From Candidatus Saccharimonadota bacterium (GTDB lineage: Bacteria > Patescibacteriota > Saccharimonadia > Saccharimonadales > Saccharimonadaceae): a DNA stretch of 39,226 nt. The notes under the pieces were generated by a model. It made no database searches, was not told the DNA's origin, and was given only the letters and a program-made list of their open reading frames with translations. Made by a program: the position numbers and the translations under genes. This document shows, piece by piece, positions 15,327-21,884 of this stretch. Location: contig JAFYKF010000005.1 in assembly GCA_017537745.1 (NCBI GenBank), positions 1 to 39,226 on the forward strand, in the 5' to 3' direction. Positions within the stretch are counted from its first letter, which is position 1. Every line of letters starts with the position of its first letter.

Positions 15327-15941
15327 ATGAAGCAAAAAGCTAATGGTTTTACAATGATAGAGGTAGTACTTGTTCTTGCAATTTCTGGTGCGATCTTCGC
15401 CGCAATTTTCATTGCTCTAAATGGTGTATGGGCAGATGAGCGCGACAACGAACGCCGCGCCGATGTCATGACTTTTATTCGTGAACTTAAAAATTTCCAG
15501 ACTAACAATTCTCGCGGCGCATTGCCTGGTAGCACCGGTGGAGACAAACAATTATTTGACGACAAAAAGATGGTTACCATCGTCTATAATGACGACGGGA
15601 GAGTCAACACTGCCGCCACTAATAGCGATAGAAATTCTAATATTAGTTGGTACGGATTCTACAATGACTATTTTGATATAAACTTCACCGATCCAGATGG
15701 GCCAAGATACAATTTGAGTGCCGTTAAATGTATATCAACGGGGCCCGATCAGCGCTGTACGAATCCAGGACTTGATGAAATAAGCAACGGAACTTTTTCA
15801 AATAATGCATTTAGCTATACGCTCTTTGTCGTAACCGAAGCCGTATGCGATGGTGAGGATGCCAAAAAATCTCTCAATCCCCGCAACGTTGCCGTCCTTT
15901 ACCGTATGGAAGCCGGCGGCGTTTATTGTGAAAACACATAA
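15327..15941 (+). CDS. type IV pilin-like protein (204 aa)
   Basis: Second candidate pilus subunit. Leader KQKANG is followed by FTMIEVVLVLAISGAIFAAIFIAL: cleavage after Gly7, Glu at mature +5, then the hydrophobic helix. The globular part is acidic and Asn-rich. Its last 60 residues parallel the 10766 pilin (TEAVCDGEDAKKS...NVAVLYRMEAGGVYCE), including the paired C-terminal cysteines, which probably form the disulfide-bounded D-region of type IV pilins. It has a leaderless extended -10 promoter, unlike its paralogue at 10766, which has a Shine-Dalgarno. The two may therefore be expressed differently. Confidence 0.88.
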   Translation: MKQKANGFTMIEVVLVLAISGAIFAAIFIALNGVWADERDNERRADVMTFIRELKNFQTNNSRGALPGSTGGDKQLFDDKKMVTIVYNDDGRVNTAATNSDRNSNISWYGFYNDYFDINFTDPDGPRYNLSAVKCISTGPDQRCTNPGLDEISNGTFSNNAFSYTLFVVTEAVCDGEDAKKSLNPRNVAVLYRMEAGGVYCENT

Positions 15942-15947
15942 AAACAT

Positions 15948-15986
15948 AAACTCCGCCTTGTATGATATAATATACCAAAGGAGTTT
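15948..15986 (+). promoter_or_regulatory. ndk promoter within an inverted repeat that can mask the RBS
   Basis: TGA-TATAAT (hexamer 15966-15971) is an extended -10 promoter. AAACTCC (15948-15954) is complementary to GGAGTTT (15980-15986), which contains the Shine-Dalgarno of ndk. A transcript started here lacks the left arm and has a free RBS. A read-through transcript from the pilin gene carries both arms and could hide the RBS. Confidence 0.55.
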
Positions 15987-15991
15987 TAAAA

Positions 15992-16507
15992 ATGGTGAAA
16001 TCATCAGACTATATTCAACGTACTTTAGTAGTATTAAAGCCGGATACTGTTCAGCGGGGAATCATTGGCGAAGTTATCCAACGGTTTGAGCGCGTTGGTC
16101 TTAAAATTGTTGGCATGAAAATGGTCATGCCGGACGAAAAGCTTTATCGCATGCATTACGAAGACATTGGTAAAATGATTACTCGCCGTGGCGAGCAGGT
16201 CTTTCGCTATAATGTCGAATACATGATGACTGGTCCAGTTATCGCGATGGTTCTAGAGGGCGTCGAAGCCCAACCGCTAGTTCGAAAAATTGTTGGTCCT
16301 ACTGAGCCAAAATCCGCTGAGATGGGCACCATCCGTGGTGATTATTCGCATATGAGCTTCGGCTACTCTGATGCCAAGGGCACCGGTGTGCCAAATCTTG
16401 TTCACGCTTCCGGCTCTCTCGAGGAAGCCAAAGCCGAAATCGACCTTTGGTTCAACGCCAACGAACTCTACGACTATTCTGATCTCAACGAAAAATACAC
16501 CCGCTAA
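15992..16507 (+). CDS. ndk: nucleoside diphosphate kinase
   Basis: Ndk transfers the gamma-phosphate of ATP to NDPs through a phosphohistidine. The active-site motif is NLVHASGSLEEAKAEIDLWF, with His138 as the phosphoacceptor. The N-terminal TLVVLKPDTVQRGIIGEVIQRFE and the middle GPVIAMVLEG are also typical. At 171 residues it is longer than the usual 135-150: an insert around residues 56-75 (YEDIGKMITRRGEQVFRYN) replaces the compact helical segment, and the C-terminus is extended. Similar longer forms exist in archaea-like and CPR-type Ndk. AAAGGAG lies 8 nt before the ATG. It is followed by a strong terminator. Confidence 0.95.
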   Translation: MVKSSDYIQRTLVVLKPDTVQRGIIGEVIQRFERVGLKIVGMKMVMPDEKLYRMHYEDIGKMITRRGEQVFRYNVEYMMTGPVIAMVLEGVEAQPLVRKIVGPTEPKSAEMGTIRGDYSHMSFGYSDAKGTGVPNLVHASGSLEEAKAEIDLWFNANELYDYSDLNEKYTR

Positions 16508-16508
16508 A

Positions 16509-16569
16509 GATAAAATCTGCTGAGAGGCAGATCTTATCGCCGTAGGGAAAATGAATCGCGCAGCGATTC
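16509..16569 (+). repeat. two hairpins downstream of ndk
   Basis: The first, 16509-16538, is a 12-bp stem with one mismatch and loop TGAGAG. The second, 16553-16569, is GAATCGC-GCA-GCGATTC. Neither is followed by a real T-run, so they are not classical terminators. They may protect the ndk mRNA 3' end or be repeat elements. Confidence 0.6.
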
Positions 16570-16580
16570 TTTGAAAATCA

Positions 16581-16615
16581 AAAAACGAGTTGGGATTCAC
16601 TTTCAACTCGTTTTT
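16581..16615. terminator. strong bidirectional intrinsic terminator after ndk
   Basis: A perfect 12-bp stem (16581-16592 with 16604-16615) runs from an A-tract into a T-tract, so it works as a terminator on both strands: for ndk on the plus strand and for leftward transcription from tRNA-Arg on the minus strand. Confidence 0.88.
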
Positions 16616-16632
16616 AATACTACGTTCTTTGC

Positions 16633-16656
16633 TGGACTTTCTTACAAGAAAGTCCA
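16633..16656. repeat. perfect 11-bp palindrome with 2-nt spacer
   Basis: TGGACTTTCTT (16633-16643), AC, AAGAAAGTCCA (16646-16656). It lies between the terminator and the tRNA fragment. There is no T-run; it could be a protein-binding palindrome or a cruciform/transcript-end hairpin. Confidence 0.6.
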
Positions 16657-16661
16657 AGCTA

Positions 16662-16709
16662 TTTGGTGACCCGGGTGCGAGTCGCACCGAAGGTCCGGCT
16701 CGCTTTTTT
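16662..16709 (-). pseudogene. duplicated 3' fragment of tRNA-Arg plus hairpin/T-run
   Basis: Bases 16662-16684 are identical (23 nt) to 16727-16749, which is the CCA end, acceptor strand and 3' half of the T-arm of the neighbouring tRNA-Arg. The fragment lies just downstream of the tRNA in its direction of transcription. It then diverges into a small palindrome (GGTGCGA-G-TCGCACC, 16674-16688) and a plus-strand T-run (16704-16709). It lacks the rest of the tRNA, so it is a remnant, as left by integration/excision at a tRNA 3' end or by slippage. Confidence 0.65.
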
Positions 16710-16728
16710 GTGCAAAATTGCTAAATTT

Positions 16729-16804
16729 TGGTGACCCGGGTGCGAGTCGAACGCACAACCTCTTCCTTAGGACGGAATTGCTCTATCCATTGAGCCACCG
16801 GGCC
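16729..16804 (-). tRNA. tRNA-Arg (anticodon CCU)
   Basis: Read on the minus strand, the 76-nt sequence folds into a full cloverleaf. Acceptor GGCCCGG pairs with CCGGGTC (one G-U), followed by discriminator A and an encoded CCA. The D-arm is GCTC/GAGC, and the anticodon loop GTCCTAA gives U33, CCU and A37. The T-arm is GTGCG-TTCGACT-CGCAC. The 27-43 pair is A-G, a minor mismatch. It reads AGG arginine codons. It is divergent from the gene at 16830, whose -35 element lies inside the 5' end of the tRNA gene. Confidence 0.95.
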
Positions 16805-16818
16805 AAATATGTTATACT
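16790..16818 (+). promoter_or_regulatory. promoter of the SurA/PpiC-like gene
   Basis: TTGAGC (16790-16795), 17-bp spacer and TATACT (16813-16818), giving a predicted 5' UTR of only about 4-5 nt before ATG 16830. The -35 element overlaps the tRNA-Arg gene. TATATT at 16819-16824 is an alternative -10. Confidence 0.6.
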
Positions 16819-16829
16819 TATATTATATC

Positions 16830-17837
16830 ATGAAACTACCCTCAAAGAAAGACAACAAAAAAACCGAACGCCAAAAAGTCGACGAACGTCGTGAGGAGGT
16901 TCTCGCGCGTGGACGTAAATTTAAGTATCCTCTGCAATTTACCAAATATCGTATCGTAATCAATACAGTCTTGATATCGATAATTGTTATTGCTATCTTG
17001 ATGGTAAGTGGCTGGCTGGCTTTGTATCGTTTTGGTATGACGAGCGAAATGCTATTCCGTGTCACCAAGATTGTTCCAGTCCCGGCCGCCACTATTGACG
17101 GTGAAAAAGTTCTCTTCTCGGACTATCTAATGCTTTATCGCAGTAGTATTAACAGCATTGAACGACAATCCGGCCAGGTCGACAACGAAGGAAACCTCGA
17201 TATCCTCCGTACTCAATACAAACGCTCCGCTCTTACTGAAGCCGAGAAATACACCTACGCCATCAAATTGGCTCGTGAATTAAATCTTGAAGTCACCGAT
17301 GAAGAAATCGACGAGGAATTCAATCGTCATCTCAGTATCGGCGGTATCAACCGCAGCGAAGAAGGTTTTCTGAAAATTGTTAGTGAGAACTTTGGCCTAA
17401 GTAAAGACGAGTATAGGAGAATGCTTTACCTTACCTTAATGAAAGTTAAGGTTGAAACTGCCATCGATGAACGTGCCAACGAGCTAGCGACCAAGGTCGA
17501 ATCAATACTTGCATCCAACGGTGGTAGCTACTCCGCCGTTGCCGAAGCTCTAGGCTCAGCTATTGAATATCAGGAAACTGGCGGCCTTGTCTCAAATCAA
17601 AATATTGATGGTGGCCGCGCATCGGAGGCATTTAAGCTCGAACCCGGCCAGCAATCTGGCAGGTTTATTTCAATGAACGGCGACGGCTACTATTTTGTTA
17701 AACTAAAGAATAAAACAGATACAGAAGTCAATTTTGTTTCTATTAAAATCCCATTTACTGAATTTGACCGCCGCTTTACCGAACTAACAGAGAACGACGG
17801 CCTCGACGAGCTAATCCGTATTACCAGTAACGACTAA
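16830..17837 (+). CDS. membrane-anchored SurA/PpiC-like foldase
   Basis: A 335-residue protein with a highly charged cytoplasmic N-terminus (KKDNKKTERQKVDERREEV), one membrane helix (about 41-65) and an extracytoplasmic part. The early LFSDYLMLYRSSINSIERQ, followed by a helical segment with LARELNLEVTDEEIDEEF and NFGLSKDEYRRMLYLTLMKVKVE, is the typical SurA_N/PrsA-type chaperone region. A degenerate parvulin-like domain follows (ETGGLVSNQNIDGG...FKLEPGQQSGRFISMNGDGYYFVKL, about 250-320). The family helps fold exported proteins, so it may serve the pilins and surface proteins encoded nearby. Catalytic proline-isomerase activity is uncertain. ATG 16830 is preferred to ATG 16809, which overlaps the -10 region. 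Confidence 0.8.
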   Translation: MKLPSKKDNKKTERQKVDERREEVLARGRKFKYPLQFTKYRIVINTVLISIIVIAILMVSGWLALYRFGMTSEMLFRVTKIVPVPAATIDGEKVLFSDYLMLYRSSINSIERQSGQVDNEGNLDILRTQYKRSALTEAEKYTYAIKLARELNLEVTDEEIDEEFNRHLSIGGINRSEEGFLKIVSENFGLSKDEYRRMLYLTLMKVKVETAIDERANELATKVESILASNGGSYSAVAEALGSAIEYQETGGLVSNQNIDGGRASEAFKLEPGQQSGRFISMNGDGYYFVKLKNKTDTEVNFVSIKIPFTEFDRRFTELTENDGLDELIRITSND

Positions 17838-17853
17838 AAGCTTCTCCATTTAA

Positions 17854-17880
17854 TGTTATAATATGTTTAATAATTATAAT
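17854..17880 (+). promoter_or_regulatory. promoter region of the GT8 gene
   Basis: Two -10 candidates: TGT-TATAAT (hexamer 17857-17862) and TATAAT (17875-17880). There is no clear -35. The AT-rich leader carries AGGAG at 17895-17899. Confidence 0.5.
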
Positions 17881-17910
17881 ATATCTATATGAATAGGAGA
17901 ATAATTGATT

Positions 17911-18687
17911 ATGCATAGCTACGTATGTGTATTATCCACAAATGAATATCTCGATGGACTATTGGTCATTAATGAAAATTTAAAAAGACTAAAAAGCAAT
18001 TATCCGTTATTGTGTTTAATAAACGAGAATATCAGTAAGGAAACGAGAGAAATACTGAATAAGTTCCAGATTCCATATAAAGAGCAAAAATCAGTTATTC
18101 TGGAAAGTGATTACGGCAAGACAAGATGGGGGTATACATTCGATAAACTAAACATCTTTAATTTAACTGAATACGAAAAAATAGTGTATCTTGACTTAGA
18201 TTTTTTGCTTTTAGAAAACATTGACCATCTATTTGACATTGATGTATTTTCTATGGTAAGTGACCATCCAAAATATGAAAATTATTATTGCAGTGCACTA
18301 ATGGTAATCAAGCCAAACAAAGATGACTATGACGCCTTGATCAGTCTGCTAGAAGAGAAGAATAAAAGCGGCGTAAGCGGCATTGGCGATCAAGACCTAA
18401 TCAACGAACATTTCAAAAATAATAAAAACAAAATTCCAATAGAATATAATTTTATTAAAGGTATAAAACCACAAATGATTGAGGTATTCGACGAAATAAA
18501 AGGCGAAACCACACAAAAGTATTTCTGTAAAGATTATTACTATTCGGAGAAGCCTAAAATAATACACTACTATGGCGACATAAAACCATTTTCAATAAAA
18601 AAGGAATTTGATGATGAATATTGCCATCTGTACTATTATTATCTGTCAATAGTAAGAAAGCAAAAGAGAAGGCTGACTCAGTCATAG
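17911..18687 (+). CDS. GT8-family (glycogenin-like) glycosyltransferase
   Basis: Family GT8 enzymes transfer sugars from nucleotide-sugars with retention of configuration. The N-terminus YVCVLSTNEYLDGLLVINENLKRLKS matches the glycogenin/galactinol-synthase opening. The metal-binding DxD is D95-L-D97 in IVYLDLDFLLLENID, a second GDQDL motif is at about 159-163, and the C-terminal KIIHYYGDIKPF corresponds to the conserved HF-G-KPW signature. It is 258 residues from ATG 17911, with AGGAG 11 nt upstream. The in-frame TTG at 17905 would put the RBS at 5 nt. Codon use is strongly A/T-ending compared with neighbouring genes, which suggests lateral acquisition. The acceptor is unknown; a cell-surface glycan or glycoprotein is plausible. 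Confidence 0.85.
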   Translation: MHSYVCVLSTNEYLDGLLVINENLKRLKSNYPLLCLINENISKETREILNKFQIPYKEQKSVILESDYGKTRWGYTFDKLNIFNLTEYEKIVYLDLDFLLLENIDHLFDIDVFSMVSDHPKYENYYCSALMVIKPNKDDYDALISLLEEKNKSGVSGIGDQDLINEHFKNNKNKIPIEYNFIKGIKPQMIEVFDEIKGETTQKYFCKDYYYSEKPKIIHYYGDIKPFSIKKEFDDEYCHLYYYYLSIVRKQKRRLTQS

Positions 18688-18721
18688 AAGTTGGTCTAAA
18701 GCAACCTAAGGCACGAACATA

Positions 18722-18750
18722 TTGACAAAAATAAGCATATATGATATAAT
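18722..18750 (+). promoter_or_regulatory. perfect consensus sigma70 promoter of the GC-rich orphan gene
   Basis: TTGACA (18722-18727), 17-bp spacer and TATAAT (18745-18750): exact consensus in both hexamers, the best promoter in the window. The predicted start near 18757 leaves a leader of about 170 nt before GTG 18926. Confidence 0.88.
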
Positions 18751-18756
18751 GAACGG

Positions 18757-18925
18757 ATAAGTCAATTCATTAGTAATTGATTAGGAATTTAATACGCAAG
18801 CTCCTCCTAGTAGGTATATTTCCACAACTCGTTCTGGGCATTAAAAATGGTTGGAACGAGTTGCGGAAAACACCGCCTCATAATTATTTTGGCGGTGAAA
18901 CCGCCACCAGGAGGGAGAGACTACA
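18757..18925 (+). promoter_or_regulatory. long structured 5' leader, candidate cis-regulatory RNA
   Basis: In order: a small hairpin TCAATT/AATTGA (18762-18780); CTCCTCCT (18801-18808), an anti-Shine-Dalgarno-like stretch; a long hairpin 18819-18869 with 10-bp core CAACTCGTTC/GAACGAGTTG extended by TTTCC/GGAAA across one mismatch; then two mutually exclusive hairpins sharing GGCGGT, namely CACCGCC (871-877 of this kilobase) with GGCGGTG (891-897), or TGGCGGT-GAA-ACCGCCA (18890-18906). The second ends just before the RBS AGGAGGGAG (18909-18917). CTCCTCCT can also pair with this RBS. The layout suggests translational control; no known riboswitch class is recognised. Confidence 0.55.
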
Positions 18926-19534
18926 GTGAAGATCGAAAAGTATTTCTTCTCGGACGAACACGAAAACCCGGTTTTCATCAAGGATGGCATCAAACCCATA
19001 TTTGTCTGCGGGCTGGTGTTTGGCAAACCCGGCTTCAGGGATGGCGCGTCCATCCGTACCTCTGATATCAAGGAAGTGGGGAAGGAATCCGTGACAACGG
19101 GGTCTGGCTCGGTGTACGAACTGGGCGAGATGAACCCCGACTATGTGGAAATGCTGGCGGCCAAGGCCGCTAAAATCCCGGTCATCACGGGATGGAGCAT
19201 GGAAAAAAGAATCCTTATGGATAGGACTCCTGACTCCCTCGAGGAGTATAAGGAGACCAAGACCCATGTCGGGTTTTTCCTTTCCGGCGAGACCACCGAC
19301 GGCGAATACATCGGCGGAGAAATCATCCGCCAGGAAGGGAGCTATGTCACCATGCTCACGCCTGATCCGAAGAGTTTGTTCCGCCTCGTCGAAACCAGGT
19401 GCTTCGTGTGCTGGAGAAACCTCTCGCTCGAAACGGAGGCCTTTATCGAGCTGACCGGCAAGGTCGCTGGATTGGCTTACGCCGACTTTGGCGACGCCTT
19501 CCTCATGAAGTGCCGCCCGAAGATTCCGGTTTAA
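18926..19534 (+). CDS. orphan protein of unknown function, GC-rich (probable transfer)
   Basis: Not recognised. The 202-residue product begins at GTG 18926, 8 nt after a strong AGGAGGGAG, with KIEKYFFSDEHENPVFI. It appears soluble, with no signal or membrane helix. Three cysteines are clustered late in the sequence (TRCFVCWRN, LMKCRPK). The codons strongly favour G/C in third position, unlike the AT-rich GT8 gene before it and the moderate neighbours. With its own consensus promoter, structured leader and a 13-bp hairpin after the stop, it is a self-contained transcription unit between two tRNA genes. A 218-codon frame on the opposite strand is a GC-driven shadow. Lateral origin is inferred from composition. 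Confidence 0.75.
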   Translation: MKIEKYFFSDEHENPVFIKDGIKPIFVCGLVFGKPGFRDGASIRTSDIKEVGKESVTTGSGSVYELGEMNPDYVEMLAAKAAKIPVITGWSMEKRILMDRTPDSLEEYKETKTHVGFFLSGETTDGEYIGGEIIRQEGSYVTMLTPDPKSLFRLVETRCFVCWRNLSLETEAFIELTGKVAGLAYADFGDAFLMKCRPKIPV

Positions 19535-19554
19535 CTTCAAATAATCTCAAGCTT

Positions 19555-19588
19555 GCGAAATCCCGGCCCTTGGCCGGGATTTCGCTTT
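19555..19588 (+). terminator. hairpin terminator after the orphan gene
   Basis: A perfect 13-bp GC-rich stem (19555-19567 with 19573-19585), loop CCTTG, followed by TTT. The T-run is short, but the hairpin is very stable. It closes the GC-rich transcription unit just before tRNA-Gly, which is transcribed toward it. Confidence 0.75.
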
Positions 19589-19601
19589 CACGAACTTAAC
19601 C

Positions 19602-19676
19602 TGGTGCGGGTAGAGGGAGTCGGACCCTCGTCTCATCCTTGGGAAGGATACATAATAGCCGTTATACGATACCCGC
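19602..19676 (-). tRNA. tRNA-Gly (anticodon CCC)
   Basis: Minus-strand 75-nt cloverleaf: acceptor GCGGGTA/TACCCGC, discriminator A and encoded CCA, D-loop with GG, anticodon stem TATCC/GGATG, loop TTCCCAA giving U33, CCC and A37, 4-nt variable loop, T-arm GAGGG-TCCGACT-CCCTC. The D-stem is weak (a T-T mismatch and a G-U pair). It reads GGG glycine codons. Confidence 0.93.
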
Positions 19677-19710
19677 GGCAAACACTATTATAACATATTC
19701 ACCTAAGATA

Positions 19711-19719
19711 TGGTATAAT
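19711..19719 (+). promoter_or_regulatory. extended -10 promoter of argS, leaderless
   Basis: TGG-TATAAT (hexamer 19714-19719) ends exactly 6 nt before ATG 19726. There is no RBS and no clear -35. It shares ATATGGTATAAT with the pilT and ileS promoters. Confidence 0.8.
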
Positions 19720-19725
19720 AATTTT

Positions 19726-21360
19726 ATGCAAGAAATCGCTGAAAAACTTAAAAATGCCATTAAAGATCTCTATGGCCTTGATTTTAATCCTGAAATTACT
19801 CCCGCCCCAGAAAATATCAACGCTGATTATTCATCAAATGCCCCTCTGAAACTCGCAAAAGAGCTTCACAAATCACCGATGCAAATTGCTGAAGAGCTCA
19901 ACCAGAAATTAAACGTAAACATATCGAACCCCGGCTTCCTAAATTTTGTTCTTTCCGATGATTATTTACAAAAAAATATAAATGATTTATGCAAAGATTT
20001 TGCTAGCTCTATTGATTCGAATGAATTTAGTGGCAAAACTATTGTTGCTGAATTTAGCGACCCCAACCCATTCAAAATTCTTCATGCTGGACACCTCTAC
20101 ACTAGCATTATGGGCGATGCCTTTTCTCGTCTCTATGAATCAGCTGGCGCCAAAGTAATTCGCGCCAATTTCGGTGGCGATGTTGGTCTCCACGTAGCTA
20201 AAACCATCTATATTCTACTCCAGAAAAAACCGGATACTCTTACTATTGAAGAAATAGGCAAGTGTTATGTCGAAGGCACCCTAGCTTACGACGATGATGA
20301 AAAAGCTCACGAGGAAATCACAAAGCTGAACAAAGAAATCTACAAGATTAACAATGAAGACATCCATGGCACTCCACTTTCCGATCTTTATTGGAAAGGT
20401 CGCGAGTTGTCTTACGAATATTTTAAGGACTTCTATGCCTCAATCGGTGTCAAATTTGACAAGTATTATCCAGAATCATCCGTCGCCAATTTGGGTCTCG
20501 AAACCGTCAAGAGGGAACTCGAAAAAGGCGTCTACGAATATTCTGATGGTGCCGTAGTTTTTAAAGGCGAGAAATACGGCCTTCACACCCGCGTGTTTAT
20601 CAACAAAGAAGGCGTCCCTACCTACGAAGCAAAAGATGTCGGTCTTATTTTCCAAAAAGACAAAGATTATCATTTTGATAAATCTGTTGTTATTACTGGC
20701 TCTGAACAATTAGACTATATGAAGGTTGTTCTAAAATCCGTCGAACAATACGCCCCAGAATTAGTTGCAAAAACTACACACCTAACTCATGGTCTTGTTA
20801 AACTCCCTGGCAATGTCAAAATGTCTTCCAGAAAAGGGAACTTCTTAAAAGCTGTCGACGTCATCAATCTTGTGAAATCGGCCCTAAAAGAAGCCTACAA
20901 TTCTACCGACGAGAAAGTATCTCTCGCCGCCATTAAATACGCTTTCTTAAAGTACAAAATGGGTGGCGATATCATTTTCGACCCCAACGAATCTGTCAAA
21001 ATGACCGGCAACTCCGGCCCTTATCTACTTTATTCTTGTGTCCGCGCCAAGAAAATCCTATCATCTGTGGGTGATAACTCCAAAGGTGAGAAGTATGCTT
21101 TTGAAGCCGCGGAAAAAAATCTTATCAAAAAAATCCTAGAGTATAAGAACGTTTTACAAGAAGCTACCGCTGAAATGGCCCCTCACAAACTCGCAAATTA
21201 TCTCTACGAACTTGCTCAAGAATTCTCAAGATTTTACGAAAATTGCCCCGTCGCCGGTTCAGATAAAGAACAGGAGCGCGCTAAAATAGTTCGAGCCTAT
21301 CTTAATACTATGACTCACGGCCTCAACATTTTAGGTATCGATATTCCGGAGGAAATGTAA
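19726..21360 (+). CDS. argS: arginyl-tRNA synthetase
   Basis: Class I ArgRS charges tRNA-Arg. Its N-terminal ADYSSNAPLKLAKELHKSP belongs to the Add-1 region that binds the tRNA D-loop. EFSDPNPFKILHAGHLYTS carries the HIGH-like HAGH (120-123), the GDVG motif follows, and KMSSRKGN is the KMSKS-like loop (M366). The C-terminal DALR anticodon-binding helices end in YLNTMTHGLNILGIDIPEEM. From ATG 19726 it is 544 residues. This start is preferred over an upstream in-frame one at 19639, which lies inside tRNA-Gly. The stop overlaps the orn start (TAATG). Confidence 0.95.
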   Translation: MQEIAEKLKNAIKDLYGLDFNPEITPAPENINADYSSNAPLKLAKELHKSPMQIAEELNQKLNVNISNPGFLNFVLSDDYLQKNINDLCKDFASSIDSNEFSGKTIVAEFSDPNPFKILHAGHLYTSIMGDAFSRLYESAGAKVIRANFGGDVGLHVAKTIYILLQKKPDTLTIEEIGKCYVEGTLAYDDDEKAHEEITKLNKEIYKINNEDIHGTPLSDLYWKGRELSYEYFKDFYASIGVKFDKYYPESSVANLGLETVKRELEKGVYEYSDGAVVFKGEKYGLHTRVFINKEGVPTYEAKDVGLIFQKDKDYHFDKSVVITGSEQLDYMKVVLKSVEQYAPELVAKTTHLTHGLVKLPGNVKMSSRKGNFLKAVDVINLVKSALKEAYNSTDEKVSLAAIKYAFLKYKMGGDIIFDPNESVKMTGNSGPYLLYSCVRAKKILSSVGDNSKGEKYAFEAAEKNLIKKILEYKNVLQEATAEMAPHKLANYLYELAQEFSRFYENCPVAGSDKEQERAKIVRAYLNTMTHGLNILGIDIPEEM

Positions 21361-21884
21361 TGAAACGCGCTAAACTTCTCTGGATTGATCTCGAAATGAC
21401 TGGCCTTGACCCGATTAAGGACCGCATTTTGGAAATTGCTGCCATTGCTACAGATATGGAGCTAAATGAAATAGCCCGCTTTGAAGCCGTAGTTAAAGTC
21501 TCGGAATCCCTCATGAAAGAACGTATGATTGGTGATTTCTGGGATAAAAATCACGCATCTCGTGACGCTCTTATTGCGCAAAACAAAACTGGTCAGCCAA
21601 TCAAAGAGGTTGAAAAATCCCTCCTCGATTTCCTCGGCCAGTACTTTGGTGAAGAAATCTATCTTGCTGGTAACTCTATTCATCAAGATCGCAAATTCAT
21701 CGAGCGCGAAATGCCCGAACTAAATCAAAAACTTCACTACCGTATGCTCGATGTTTCCGCCTGGAAAATTTATTTCGAAAACGCCCTAAATAAAAAATAC
21801 ATCAAGCCGGAAAATCACCGTGCCCTTAGTGATATTGAAGGCTCCATAGGAGAACTCAAATGGTATTTGACGTTCATAAAGTAA
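21360..21884 (+). CDS. orn: oligoribonuclease
   Basis: Orn degrades the last 2-5 nt RNA fragments, mainly dinucleotides and linearised c-di-nucleotides, from the 3' end. The DEDDh exonuclease set is complete: Asp10 and Glu12 (LWIDLEMTGLDP), Asp110 (GNSIHQDRKFIEREMP), His153 and Asp158 (NHRALSDIEGSI). The stretch LHYRMLDVS is also family-specific. The 174-residue length is normal. It is translationally coupled to argS through TAATG with GGAGG just upstream, and its end overlaps the next gene by 25 nt. Confidence 0.95.
   Translation: MKRAKLLWIDLEMTGLDPIKDRILEIAAIATDMELNEIARFEAVVKVSESLMKERMIGDFWDKNHASRDALIAQNKTGQPIKEVEKSLLDFLGQYFGEEIYLAGNSIHQDRKFIEREMPELNQKLHYRMLDVSAWKIYFENALNKKYIKPENHRALSDIEGSIGELKWYLTFIK

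Noticed and set aside
16674-16709. Hairpin plus T-run as a second ndk terminator
   Set aside because: The stem is interrupted and mostly derived from the tRNA fragment. The perfect terminator at 16581-16615 already ends ndk, so a terminator role here is not needed, though it is possible.
18884-19540. 218-codon open frame on the minus strand opposite the GC-rich orphan gene
   Set aside because: The plus-strand gene has a consensus promoter, an ideal RBS and a terminator; the minus frame has none of these. Long antisense frames are expected in GC-rich coding DNA.
19639-19725. Upstream in-frame ATG for argS at 19639
   Set aside because: It lies inside tRNA-Gly and upstream of the argS promoter. 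ATG 19726 gives the normal ArgRS N-terminus.
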